Part shown: positions 9,208 to 17,269 of the stretch, piece after piece
Position numbering within the stretch: the stretch's first letter is position 1
Layout: the number at the start of each line of letters is the position of its first letter
Position numbers and translations under genes: made by a program
Assembly: GCF_002939785.1 (NCBI RefSeq)
Contig: NZ_MDEC01000004.1
Span: forward strand, 1 to 64,000
Length of the DNA: 64,000 nt
Source of the DNA: Xanthomonas codiaei
GTDB lineage: Bacteria; Pseudomonadota; Gammaproteobacteria; Xanthomonadales; Xanthomonadaceae
Direction: 5' to 3'
Notes under the pieces: model-generated
Seen by the model: only the letters and a program-made list of their open reading frames with translations
The model's database searches: none
What the model was told of the DNA's origin: nothing

Positions 9208-9236
9208 AGCAGGACATCAGCACGGCATTAAGCGAT

Positions 9237-10940
9237 TCAAGTGCCGGTCGGCTCCTGAGTGGCAAGTTCGGACACCGGCACCGGTTCTGCCTGATGCGCC
9301 AGATACTGGTGAATCTGCGCGACTACCGCAGCGCCCTCGCCCACCGCCGCCGCTACGCGCTTGACCGAGCCGGCCCGCACATCGCCGATGGCGAACACCC
9401 CGGGGCGATTGGTTTCCAGCGGCAGGCAGGCGGGCACGCCATCGCCGCGTGCGCTGCCGGTGATGACGAAGCCGCGTTTGTCGGTCTCCACGCAATCCTG
9501 CAGCCAGCCCGTGTTGGGATCGGCACCGACGAACAGGAACAGGTGCCGCAGCTCCACGCGCGTGGTCGCGCCATCGCTGCGCGTGCGCAGCGTCGCCGCC
9601 TGCAGCCCGCGCTCGTGGTCGCCATCCAGTGCGGCCACTTCGGTGCCGGTATGCAGCTGCACGTTCGGCAGCGCGGCAATACGTTCGATCAGGTACTGCG
9701 ACATCGACGCTTCCAGGCCGTCGCCACGAATGATCAGATGCAACTGCTTCACCCGCGGCGCCAGGAACGCGACCGCCTGGCCTGCAGAATTGCCGCCACC
9801 CACCAGCGCCACCACGCCGCCCTCGCATAGCCGCGCTTCCACCGGCGAGGCCCAGTACGACACGCCATGGCCTTCGAAGCGGTCCAGCCCGTCGATCTGC
9901 GGGCGCCGGTAGCGCGCACCCGAGGCGATCACCACGGTGCTGGCCAGCACCTGCTTGCCGTCGGCCAGATCCAGGTGCAGGGCGCCATCGTCGCGCCCGC
10001 ACTCCAGGGTGGCCGCCTCGATCGGGATCGCCAGCTCGGCGCCGAATTTCAGTGCCTGGTTATAGGCCCGGCCCGCCAACGCCTGCCCGGAAATCCCGGT
10101 GGGAAAGCCCAGATAGTTTTCGATGCGCGCCGACGCGCCGGCCTGGCCGCCGATGGCGCGCTGGTCCATCACCAGCACCGACAGGCCTTCGGAGGCGGCG
10201 TACACCGCCGTGGCCAGGCCAGCAGGGCCGGCACCGACGATGGCCACGTCGTAACGCCTGTCCGGGTCGATGTCCGGTGTCATGCCCAGGCAATGCGCGG
10301 CTTCGGCATCGCTGGGCTGGCGCAGCACACGGCCGCTGGGGCAGACCATCACCGGCAGATCGTGCTCCTGGATACCCAGTCGCTCGACCAGCGCGCGGCC
10401 ATCGTCGTTGGAGATGTCCACCACCGTGTTGGGGTAGCCGTTGCGGGTGAGAAAGCCCTGCAGCCGCGTCAGATGCCTGTCGCCCGGCGCACCGATCAAC
10501 ACCGAGCCGGAGGCATCGCCCTCGATCAGGCCCACCCGGCGCAGGATCAGCGCACGCATCACCACTTCGCCCACTTCGGCAGAACTGATCATCAATGCGC
10601 GCAAGTGTGCGGTGTCGAACGGCAGTGCCAGGCAGCCCTCCGGCCCGGCCCGCCCGGCCGCCAGCGACGCGCGGCCGGCCAGCTGGCTCACCTCGCCGGT
10701 GAATTGCCCAGGCGTGTGCCGGGTGATCGGTTTTTCGTTGCCCAGGCCGTCGCGGCGTACCACCTCGATGCTGCCTTCCAGCACCACCCACACCGGTGCG
10801 TGCGCATCGCCGACATCGAACACGGTGTCGCCGGCTGCAAACCGCTGCGCCGGCCCGCTGGCGAAGCGCCGCGTCATCGCCAACTGGCCCGCGTCCAGTT
10901 CGGGAAACATCTGATGGTGGCGGGTATCGTCCAGGGGCAT
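9237..10940 (-). CDS. cNMP-binding-domain/thioredoxin-reductase-like flavoprotein
   Basis: A 567-residue protein starting MPLDDTRHHQMFPELDAGQL; the frame is open much further upstream but that part has no family character. Residues about 30-140 look like a cyclic-nucleotide-binding domain (FAAGDTVFDVGD, VLEGSIEVV). A glutaredoxin-like segment follows (DRHLTRLQGFLTRNGYPN). From about residue 230 there is a thioredoxin-reductase-type core with FAD motif VAIVGAGPAGLATAVYA, NAD(P) motif VALVGGGNSAGQAVAFLA and FAD-binding FAIGDVRAG. The redox CxxC is absent: GVSYWASPVEARLC stands there, as I recall is normal for this fused family. It is probably an NAD(P)H-dependent oxidoreductase that senses a cyclic nucleotide; the partner is unknown. 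Confidence 0.85.
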   Translation of the reverse strand: MPLDDTRHHQMFPELDAGQLAMTRRFASGPAQRFAAGDTVFDVGDAHAPVWVVLEGSIEVVRRDGLGNEKPITRHTPGQFTGEVSQLAGRASLAAGRAGPEGCLALPFDTAHLRALMISSAEVGEVVMRALILRRVGLIEGDASGSVLIGAPGDRHLTRLQGFLTRNGYPNTVVDISNDDGRALVERLGIQEHDLPVMVCPSGRVLRQPSDAEAAHCLGMTPDIDPDRRYDVAIVGAGPAGLATAVYAASEGLSVLVMDQRAIGGQAGASARIENYLGFPTGISGQALAGRAYNQALKFGAELAIPIEAATLECGRDDGALHLDLADGKQVLASTVVIASGARYRRPQIDGLDRFEGHGVSYWASPVEARLCEGGVVALVGGGNSAGQAVAFLAPRVKQLHLIIRGDGLEASMSQYLIERIAALPNVQLHTGTEVAALDGDHERGLQAATLRTRSDGATTRVELRHLFLFVGADPNTGWLQDCVETDKRGFVITGSARGDGVPACLPLETNRPGVFAIGDVRAGSVKRVAAAVGEGAAVVAQIHQYLAHQAEPVPVSELATQEPTGT

Positions 10941-11286
10941 GGATCGGCAACGCAGGTGGGGGACTGCATGCAAGCATGGACACGGGTGATGGCAATGGCA
11001 ATCACCCGACAGAGGCAGCACACACCGCCTTGCGCACGCCGCGTGACGCACGCGGCCACCCGCGCCGGCGCCCTCGCGTCGGTGCGCGCCGACCCAGCGT
11101 GACGGCGCAGACGAACGCCACCGGCAGCGTCCGCGGCGCGCACATGACAGATGCCTCCGACGTGATCGCAACGCGCAGGCGCTGCAGAGCGAACGCGACC
11201 ACTCGCGCGGAATACGCCACTGCAAACTGGCTCGCCGCCGCCGCTGTGCTACGGTCCGGCGCTGCATCCGCACGGAGCCGTCCCGC
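10941..11286. other. Divergent intergenic region, no gene seen
   Basis: These 346 bases lie between the flavoprotein gene (minus) and the GH92 gene (plus). Open frames here show no protein-like character. I see no clear hairpin or repeat. Confidence 0.4.
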
Positions 11287-12054
11287 ATGCCGCATCGACC
11301 GATCGTTTTCTGCCTGCGCTGGCTTGCAGTGTTTGCCGCCGCTGCCTGTCTCGCAGTTCCCGCCGCTGCACGCACGGCCGGGTCCGCCTTCGACGCGGTG
11401 GATCCGTTCATCGGCACCGGCGGCGAAGGCCATACCTATCCCGGTGCCACGGTGCCGTTCGGCATGGTGCAGCTGAGTCCGGATACGCAGATCAAACCGC
11501 GCAAGGAGGCCTACGGCTGGGCTGCCGGTTACCGCCATAGCGACAGCACCATCGTGGGGTTTTCGCATACGCATTTTTCCGGCTCAGGGCATTCGGACCT
11601 GGGCGACATCCTGCTGATGCCGCAGGTGGGCGCGGTCAAGCTGGAACGCGGCGATGCCAGCCAACCGGGCAGCGGCTACACCGCGCAGTTCGACCACACC
11701 AGCGAACAGGCGCAACCGGGCTATTACGCCGTGACCTTGAAGGACCGCAATATCCGCGCCGAACTCACCGCCAGTGCGCGCGTGGGCGTGCACCGCTACC
11801 AGTTCCCCAAGGGCAAGCCGGCGCATGTGTTGGTGGACCTGCGCACCAGCCTGTACGACTACCCCGGCAAGGTGCAGTGGGCGCGGCTGCGCGTGCGCAG
11901 CGATGGCACCGTGACCGGTTTTCGCCAGACGCGCGGTTGGGCGCCCGGCCGGCAACTGTATTTCGCCATGCGCTTCTCGCGGGGCTATCTGCCCGCTGCG
12001 AACAAACGCGACAACCGATCCACGATTCCTGGCACTTCGCGCGGAGTTCGCTAA
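11287..12054 (+). pseudogene. Truncated GH92 alpha-mannosidase, N-terminal fragment
   Basis: The first 230 or so residues match the N-terminal domain of GH92 alpha-1,2-mannosidases: a signal peptide (WLAVFAAAACLAVPAAARTA), then VDPFIGTGGEGHTYPGATVP, FGMVQLSPDTQ, YGWAAGYRHSD and GFSHTHFSGSGHSDLGD. Intact members are about 750-800 residues and carry the catalytic acids in the missing C-terminal half. At about 11976 (after LYFAMRFS) the match stops and the frame runs into a copied 3' end of the neighbouring hydrate dehydratase gene, adding about 25 unrelated residues before a stop. The product would be inactive. The intact enzyme would have trimmed N-glycan mannose. Confidence 0.85.
11980..12052 (-). 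pseudogene. Duplicated 3' end of the NAD(P)H-hydrate dehydratase gene
   Basis: On the minus strand this stretch reads REVPGIVDRLSRLFAAGR then a stop. The true C-terminus of the gene at 12321-13205 reads LEVPGIVDRLSRVSAAGR then a stop. About 70 bases are shared with scattered changes. The copy abuts the broken GH92 gene, marking the recombination junction. Confidence 0.85.
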
Positions 12055-12077
12055 ACGCTCGCGAGCACGAAAGCAGT

Positions 12078-12320
12078 TCCGAGGTTCCTTCTCCCATCGG
12101 GAGAAGGTGGCGCGCAGCGCCGGATGAGGGTGCGGGCGCACGCGGAGCATGCGGGCGCAGCGATGCAAGTAAACACCAACCGTCTGCAACACGGTCGACC
12201 CATCGCACCCTCACCCGAACCCCCGCTCCGCGCCCCGGCCCGCGCTTGCGGCGCGGGCGCTCCAAGGCACACGCGCCAATGGCGCGTAAGCCGTGCCTTT
12301 TCGCCCCGACGGGAGAGGGG
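12078..12320. repeat. Intergenic Xanthomonas repeats between the nnrD tail copies
   Basis: The region holds the 'ccttctcccatcgggagaaggtgg' type hairpin followed by cgcagcgccggatgaggg, a unit seen again at 45780-46240, 57720-58080 and 63240-63720. It also has an alternating cgcgcttgcggcgcgggcgc stretch. No gene is supported. Confidence 0.6.
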
Positions 12321-13205
12321 CTATCTACCCGCTGCGGACACCCGCGATAGCCGATCCACGATTCCCGGCACTTCCAGCGGAATCTCCCGCGCCAGGAATC
12401 CCACCGTACCGACCCGCCCGGCCAATCGCTTGCCGGCCGCTGCATGCACAAACACGCCCCATAGCGCGGCAGTCAATGCATCGCTTCCGCGCGCGGCAAA
12501 TCCCGCAATCAGTCCAGCCAAGGTATCGCCCGAGCCGGAAGTGCCCAGGCCTGGTACCCCGCCACGGTGCACCCACAGCGCGCCGTCAGGCCCGGCGATG
12601 AAACTGTCTGCGCCCTTGACGATCACCACGCTACGCATCTTCTTTGCAAAGGCCAGCGCGTATTCGCCAGGCGCCGCCTCCACTGCCGTCTTGTCGTCAC
12701 CGGCCAACGCCGCCATTTCGCCGGCATGCGGCGTCAGCACGAACGGCCGCCCGGCCGGCGCGCGCAGGTTTTTCGATAAAGCGCCGGCATCCATCACCAA
12801 CGTGCACACCGCCTGCGCAATGGCGCGCCTGACCAGCGCCGCCGTGGTACTGGTGCAGGCCATCCCCGGGCCGATCACCGCTGCATCGCAGGCGGCCATC
12901 GCCGCATCCAGCGCACGGTGCCCGCGCACGATCTCGCCTTGCCCGTTCTGCCCCAACCCCAGCACCAAGGCTTCCGGCACCGCCAAGGCCATGCCCGGCG
13001 CCACGCTTGCCGCCGTGGCGATCTGCAACTTGCCCGCACCCGCACGCAGCGCGGCCTCGCCCGCCAACAGCGCCGCACCAGGCACCCGCATCGACCCGCC
13101 CACGATCAGCACCCGCCCACGCTGCTCCTTGTCCCCACCGGGCGATGGCAACGGCATCGTGCGCAATGCAGCAGCCGTCAAGGTGCGTAGCCGCGGGGCG
13201 CTCAT
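12321..13205 (-). CDS. nnrD: ADP/ATP-dependent NAD(P)H-hydrate dehydratase
   Basis: A 294-residue ribokinase-fold enzyme that dehydrates S-NAD(P)HX back to NAD(P)H, repairing damaged cofactors. Visible motifs are GRVLIVGGSMRVPGAALLAG near residue 31, FVLTPHAGEMAALAG, the VVIVKGADSFI strand and the anion-hole/catalytic loop GLGTSGSGDTLAGLIAGFAA. It corresponds to the C-terminal half of bifunctional YjeF/Nnr; the N-terminal epimerase domain is absent here. The start codon lies one base after the stop of the upstream histidine phosphatase gene, so the two are probably translated together. A copy of its 3' end sits at 11980-12052. Confidence 0.9.
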   Translation of the reverse strand: MSAPRLRTLTAAALRTMPLPSPGGDKEQRGRVLIVGGSMRVPGAALLAGEAALRAGAGKLQIATAASVAPGMALAVPEALVLGLGQNGQGEIVRGHRALDAAMAACDAAVIGPGMACTSTTAALVRRAIAQAVCTLVMDAGALSKNLRAPAGRPFVLTPHAGEMAALAGDDKTAVEAAPGEYALAFAKKMRSVVIVKGADSFIAGPDGALWVHRGGVPGLGTSGSGDTLAGLIAGFAARGSDALTAALWGVFVHAAAGKRLAGRVGTVGFLAREIPLEVPGIVDRLSRVSAAGR

Positions 13206-13206
13206 C

Positions 13207-13986
13207 TCAGCGCGCCCCGGCCGGGCGATCGGACTCGGTGGTCACCGGCTCATCGGCCAGCTCCGGCGGCACGAACTTGGTGCGGATCAGCTCCAGCGAT
13301 TGCCCATCGGCAGCGGCTGCATATTCGGTGACGCCGCAATTGGGCACGTCGCCTTCGCGGTCGATCGCCAGGATGGTGGCCTCGTCCATCCGCTCGATCA
13401 GGTAACGGAAGCAATTGACGATCACCTGGTGCCCCACGATCAGCACGCGCGCACCCACATGGTTGCGCTGCAGATCGCCCACGATACTGCGCAGGCGAAA
13501 GATCACATCGCACCAGCTCTCGCCACCGGGCGGGCGGAAGTAGAACTTGCCGACCAGATTGCGTTGCTCGAACAAGGCCGGAAAGGCCTCGCGGATGCCC
13601 GAGGTGGTGTAGCGATCGAGCACGCCAAATTCCTTCTCACGCAAGCGCTCATCCACACTGACCGCATCGGCTGGCTGACCCAACGCTCGCGCAACCGCCG
13701 CTGCTGTCTGCCGCGCACGCACGTACGTTGAACTCAGAATCAGGGTTGGCCGCTCCTGTGCCGGCAACCCGGCAATCCATGCGCCCAGCGCATCCGCCTG
13801 GCGCTCGCCAAGCGCCGACAGGGGAATGTCCGCATCCCGGTGCTCCAGCTCGATCAACGCCGCCCCATTGGACTCGGCCACATCGCGCGCCACGTTGCCC
13901 GCACTTTGCCCGTGCCGCACCACCCATAAGCGCGCCGGCCATTGCGCCGACACGCCTGCAACTGCACTGTTCTCACTCACATGCAT
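13207..13986 (-). CDS. Histidine phosphatase family protein
   Basis: A 259-residue member of the phosphoglycerate-mutase-like histidine phosphatases. The start MHVSENSAVAGVSAQWPARL was chosen because the catalytic motif LWVVRHGQSAGNVA must follow closely. RHG supplies the phosphorylated histidine (about residue 24). The second catalytic histidine is in VLIVGHQVIVNCFRYLIER near residue 190. The acid-containing STYVRARQTAAAVA loop and LREKEFGVLDRYT are also typical. It sits directly upstream of nnrD and is probably cotranscribed; the substrate cannot be inferred. Confidence 0.88.
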   Translation of the reverse strand: MHVSENSAVAGVSAQWPARLWVVRHGQSAGNVARDVAESNGAALIELEHRDADIPLSALGERQADALGAWIAGLPAQERPTLILSSTYVRARQTAAAVARALGQPADAVSVDERLREKEFGVLDRYTTSGIREAFPALFEQRNLVGKFYFRPPGGESWCDVIFRLRSIVGDLQRNHVGARVLIVGHQVIVNCFRYLIERMDEATILAIDREGDVPNCGVTEYAAAADGQSLELIRTKFVPPELADEPVTTESDRPAGAR

Positions 13987-14167
13987 CTCCTGCAACCAGA
14001 CCTCACGTGTCGCACAGCCGCCGTGAAAAATCGGTTGATCCATGCCCGCTGCACACAGTGCAGGTCGCCTTGCAAGCCCCCATGACTGATGGCACAGACG
14101 CAAGCGAACGCAACGGATGGGCAACGCTGCGCCGGTATACTGCAGCCCCCCGCCAATCTGCTGCCCC

Positions 14168-14797
14168 ATGTCCAACGTTCTGCTGCTACGCACGGCGAAA
14201 GAGCGCGAAGAACTGCTGCTGGAAGATGTCCTGGTCGCCACCGAACAGTGCATCGACGAAGTGGGCCTGGGCGCCACCAGCTTCGAACTGATCGCCGAAC
14301 GCGCCAAGGTCAGTTGCGGCAGCCTGCTGCAACGTTTCGAAGACAAGGACGCGCTGGTACGTGCACTGCTGGAGCGCAACTACATGCGCGCCATCCGCCA
14401 GATGTGGCTGGTAGAGCGCCCGGACGAAGTCCACGTGGTGGATTTCATCGCTGGCCTGCTCGAAGACTGGCTGCTGCAGGAAACCAGCATCAAGCGCATC
14501 CGCATCGACCTGGAACTGCACCTGGCCACCCTGCGCGACCCGGTGCTGGCGGCCTTCATGCGCAGGCAGAGCGCATCACTGATCGAACACCTCAGCGCCC
14601 TGCTCAAGCGCCTGCTCCGCGGCCACGCCGACCCGGCCAGCAGCGAACACGAGTTCCAGGCCCGCGTCTTCGCCGTCGCCGCCATGTGCGGCGGCCTGCA
14701 CAGCGTGATGACCAGCGGCATGGAACTCAACCGCATGCATCTGCAGTTGATCCTACGGGAGAGTTTGTCGGGGATTTTGAAGTCTGCGCCGGTGTAG
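14168..14797 (+). CDS. TetR-family transcriptional regulator
   Basis: A 209-residue protein from MSNVLLLRTAKEREELLLED. The N-terminal DNA-binding domain (about residues 10-60) shows CIDEVGLGATSFELIAERAK then a recognition helix in VSCGSLLQRFEDKDALVRAL, the expected TetR spacing. The C-terminal helical domain has no recognised ligand motif. It is divergent from the histidine phosphatase-nnrD pair, with 181 bases between starts, so it could regulate that operon. No clear operator palindrome was seen. An upstream in-frame ATG at 14117 would add 17 unlikely residues. Confidence 0.8.
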   Translation: MSNVLLLRTAKEREELLLEDVLVATEQCIDEVGLGATSFELIAERAKVSCGSLLQRFEDKDALVRALLERNYMRAIRQMWLVERPDEVHVVDFIAGLLEDWLLQETSIKRIRIDLELHLATLRDPVLAAFMRRQSASLIEHLSALLKRLLRGHADPASSEHEFQARVFAVAAMCGGLHSVMTSGMELNRMHLQLILRESLSGILKSAPV

Positions 14798-14866
14798 CGT
14801 TGAACACCTAGCAAGTGACACGTGGTTCACCGCGCAACCCGGACGCATCACGCGTGGGGTCGCCTT

Positions 14867-15640
14867 TCAACCACCGGACGATGCAGGCGCATCTGCAGAC
14901 GCGCGGCTTCGCGCGGCCGCAAGTAAGCGACTCACCAACGCGTTGGCATCGTTGCCAACCCCACTGGCAGCACTCCAGAGTTCAGGAGGCAACTGCGAAC
15001 GGTCTGATGTCGCCAGGTGCATGAGATCCGTGGCCAGTGCAATCCTCTCCCCTTCGCTCATTTCAGGGCCGGACGTCTCTGCATCGGGCGCGGTGACCAG
15101 GTCGATGGCCTCGTCCAAGCATGCTTCGGTTGTTCCCAACTCGGCTGCCCTGGCTGCCTTCGTCACAGGAGACTGAGATAGTGCTTGCTCATACCATTCC
15201 ATCAGACGTTCGATCGAATATGCCGCAGCCAACGCACTCAACGACGCCAGAAAAGGAGGACAAGCAGCGATTGCGTAGTTCTTCAAGTGCGGATTATCTG
15301 TCGCGTAACCGTAAGCTGCCGCGAACGGCGCCTGTAATGCGACCAAGCCACTAGGAACGAGCGAAGCAGCTGCCACCATCGTGCCAGCATGCGCCACCCA
15401 CCTTCCCGCGCCTGCGATCTGTGCGCCGACGCCTGCGATCTGTGCGCCGATGGGCACATGCGGCTGCCTCAGGCGCGCCGCACGCACTGGTGGCCGTGGC
15501 CTCAGGTTTTCCGTCAATTGCCTGTTCTGCTGAGGATCCGCCTGCTGTTGGGAGGAGCCAACGCCATGCTCGGCTGGCATCTCAGGTTGATCGTGTCTTG
15601 ACCCTCTGCGTGTGGCCGATGTCAGATTCGCAGGGCGCAT
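14867..15640 (-). CDS. Unrecognised protein behind a PIP box; candidate type III effector
   Basis: A 257-residue protein with no family I recognise. Its first 60 residues are rich in Ser, Gln, Pro and Arg with few acids (SRHDQPEMPAEHG, SSQQQADPQQNRQ), like type III secretion signals. An imperfect repeat (IGAQIAGVG, AQIAGAG) leads into two hydrophobic helices (VAAASLVPSGLVALQAPFAA and FLASLSALAAAYSIERLMEW). The C-terminal half is helical and polar. AGAGGTG precedes the ATG at a good distance, and an imperfect PIP box plus -10 box lie upstream (15674-15734). Together these suggest an HrpX-activated, type III-secreted protein, perhaps membrane-seeking in the host. Decayed DNA flanks it. Confidence 0.6.
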   Translation of the reverse strand: MRPANLTSATRRGSRHDQPEMPAEHGVGSSQQQADPQQNRQLTENLRPRPPVRAARLRQPHVPIGAQIAGVGAQIAGAGRWVAHAGTMVAAASLVPSGLVALQAPFAAAYGYATDNPHLKNYAIAACPPFLASLSALAAAYSIERLMEWYEQALSQSPVTKAARAAELGTTEACLDEAIDLVTAPDAETSGPEMSEGERIALATDLMHLATSDRSQLPPELWSAASGVGNDANALVSRLLAAARSRASADAPASSGG

Positions 15641-15673
15641 GCTTCACCTCTTCATCGAGTTGACAGGCCGTCA

Positions 15674-15734
15674 ATATTGCTCTTGGATGTCCCTGCGTAA
15701 AGCGAATAACCGAAAGCATGCAGCACCTGACGAA
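15674..15734 (-). promoter_or_regulatory. Imperfect PIP box with correctly spaced -10 box (HrpX-type promoter)
   Basis: Read on the minus strand, TTCGT (15730-15734), exactly 15 bases, then TTCGG (15710-15714) fits the accepted imperfect plant-inducible-promoter form TTCGB-N15-TTCGB (B is C, G or T). Exactly 30 bases further on is CAATAT (15674-15679), fitting the YANNNT -10 box expected 30-32 bases downstream. The ATG at 15640 is 33 bases beyond. All three spacings agree, which makes chance less likely. Confidence 0.65.
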
Positions 15735-16202
15735 ACAGACTGGTTCGCACCTCGCACAGGTGCAGGGTATCGGCGTAGCGACCACGCACGCGTATGCGTC
15801 TGCGGCCACCTGTCACAAGACAAGCGTCCGACAACGGTGTAAATGCCAGTGTGCTGCCATGCTGCAATGGCAGGATGCAGAGGCGACGTGTCCGCAGATC
15901 GCTACACGCTGTCACTATATCGACGGTCACGATTTCATCATTGAAGCAGCGCAACAGGCAACCGCCGCTTCGTGCCGTTACCGCGCCCTTCGCTGATCGA
16001 TGTACCAGGGAATGACGCCGCATCCATGCTGATCGTCCCGTTGGCCAGCATCTACGCGAGAACAATGGATGGACCCCATCGGGCACCCACCCACACTGCA
16101 TATGCCCACAAACAGGCCGCGGCGACCGAGCGCACGGCTCAGCACGCTGGACCCGTGGCGGCAGATCGACACCCGCCCTGCGCAGAGCCCCAAGACGGCG
16201 CA
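15735..16202. other. Gene-poor, lower-GC stretch
   Basis: No gene is convincingly supported in these 468 bases. GC is lower than in neighbouring genes. A minus-strand open frame covers most of it but its reading lacks family features and it has no good start signal. It looks like decayed accessory DNA between the PIP-box gene and the fragment at 16203. Confidence 0.4.
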
Positions 16203-16442
16203 AGACAGGCCATTGCGTTCGACCAGGTGTGGCCGAAGGTCACCAGACTCAACTTGTACGACCCACTGACACTACTTGCCTCGGTTCCCGGCGCGGCGGG
16301 CATGCTGTTTACGCCGAGGCAGATCCAGACCGATGGACTCAGCGTTGTGGAGCAGATAGGCGAGAACGACGTCAGGCATTCGGAGAAAGCCAAACTGCTG
16401 ATGTCCGCCTTGGCGAAAGCGGCGCTTGCCAAGACAAAATGA
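16203..16442 (+). pseudogene. C-terminal fragment of an unidentified protein
   Basis: About 79 codons ending in TGA read like genuine protein: FDQVWPKVTRLNLYDPLTLL, ASVPGAAGMLFTPRQIQ, LSVVEQIGENDVRHSEKAK and a terminal LLMSALAKAALAKTK helix. The reading upstream of about 16200 is low-complexity and unlike protein, and I see no start signal near it. It is best read as the surviving 3' end of a larger gene. The wording resembles the C-terminus of an alpha/beta-hydrolase-like protein, but I cannot name the family. Confidence 0.4.
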
Positions 16443-16604
16443 CGATCGAGCATTCTGCAGACGCGGCAACCAGGTTCTGCAGAGCTGGGCAGCAGCAACT
16501 GTTCCAGCGCATCCACCTGCTCCACGGTGATGCCGAACGCAAGCGCATCACGCGGCTTGTCATCCCCGGCCCGCCTTTGTGTGCGGGGCGATGCCATCAC
16601 CGGC

Positions 16605-16901
16605 TCATGCGGCCTCCCCAGCATCGGCACGCGCGTTCTCAGAGGCGTCGGGCTCCAGGCGCGCGGGCCACTGCACCTGCGCCAGTGCCTGCGTTACCTG
16701 CTCGGCCAGCAGCTCCAGGCAGCACGCCAGCTCGTCCATGCGGATGGCAGGCTGCCGCGACTGCTCTTCGGCCTGCGTGCGTGGCTGCGCCAGGCGCGCC
16801 AAAAATCGAATGTGGTCGCGCAGCTGCTGCAAGCGGTATTGCGCGCCCTCTGGCAAGTAGTAGCCCCGGTATGACTGCGCATCGCGTACAACGTCCGACA
16901 T
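16605..16901 (-). CDS. XAC0095-like family protein
   Basis: A 98-residue protein whose core follows the XAC0095-like pattern of xanthomonads: YRGYYLPEGAQYRLQQLRDH, IRFLARLAQPRT, a charged linker, then IRMDELACCLELLAEQVTQA. These proteins are small and predicted helical, and their function is unknown. GAGGAG lies 7 bases before the ATG. Just upstream is a 42-codon leader frame whose stop sits 10 bases from this start, preceded by a C4-type antisense RNA element. Expression is therefore probably set by RNA-RNA pairing in the leader. Confidence 0.8.
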   Translation of the reverse strand: MSDVVRDAQSYRGYYLPEGAQYRLQQLRDHIRFLARLAQPRTQAEEQSRQPAIRMDELACCLELLAEQVTQALAQVQWPARLEPDASENARADAGEAA

Positions 16902-16911
16902 GGCCTGCTCC

Positions 16912-17040
16912 TCATTCCATGGAATCAGCCCGCCCGCCGCAAGGCGACGGACGGGAAGTCGGGAGGCTCGAAACCGCTAACAGCCGGCGGGCGTATTCCC
17001 CTTGCGGGTGTTGTATTAGCCGCCCTCCCGACGCAGGCAT
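16912..17040 (-). CDS. Leader peptide resembling phage Icd/C4-target leaders
   Basis: A 42-codon frame beginning MPASGGRLIQHPQGEYARRL and ending PCGGRADSME. Its stop (16912-16914) is 10 bases before the XAC0095-like start. Codons at 16962-16984 contain the blocks CTGTTAGCG and TTTCGAG, which are complementary to the C4-like RNA encoded immediately upstream. In phages P1/P4, the equivalent leader (icd/eta type) must be translated to prevent Rho-dependent termination, and C4 RNA blocks that translation. The peptide itself is probably not important. Confidence 0.55.
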   Translation of the reverse strand: MPASGGRLIQHPQGEYARRLLAVSSLPTSRPSPCGGRADSME

Positions 17041-17073
17041 CACGTCGGTTGCACCTACAAAAGTTGCAGGCAC

Positions 17074-17131
17074 AAAAAACCCACCGGTTTGTCGGAGGTG
17101 GGTACCGCTGTTAGCGGAGTTTCGAGGCTCC
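17074..17131 (-). ncRNA. C4-type antisense RNA ending in an intrinsic terminator
   Basis: On the minus strand the segment reads GGAGCCTCGAAACTCCGCTAACAGCGG and then a stem-loop CCCACC...GGTGGG (17080-17102) followed by six T (17074-17079). The CTCGAAA and CGCTAACAGC blocks are complementary to the downstream leader at 16962-16984, as in the C4 RNA family of P1/P4-like phages. In that system the short RNA is processed from the leader and represses the downstream gene. Assigned from pairing and layout; no covariance search was possible. Confidence 0.6.
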
Positions 17132-17269
17132 GTAGGCTGAGCATGCTACTCATCAAATTCAGCGTCAACCCCAAGGCACGCGTTGGAGCGGCTAGCTTGC
17201 ACCCTTCAGACTTGAGCTAGCGGCCTGCACTCGAATCGTCGCAGTGTGAGCAGGGCCGATACCTGTCGG

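Noticed and set aside
10941-11417. N-terminal extension of the flavoprotein frame
   Set aside because: The extra 159 residues are Arg/Ala/Cys-rich with no homology and run through the divergent promoter region and into the GH92 signal peptide on the other strand.
15652-16203. Minus-strand frame of 183 codons upstream of the PIP-box gene
   Set aside because: It overlaps the promoter elements, lacks a ribosome-binding site, and its reading matches no family. Kept only as possible decayed DNA.
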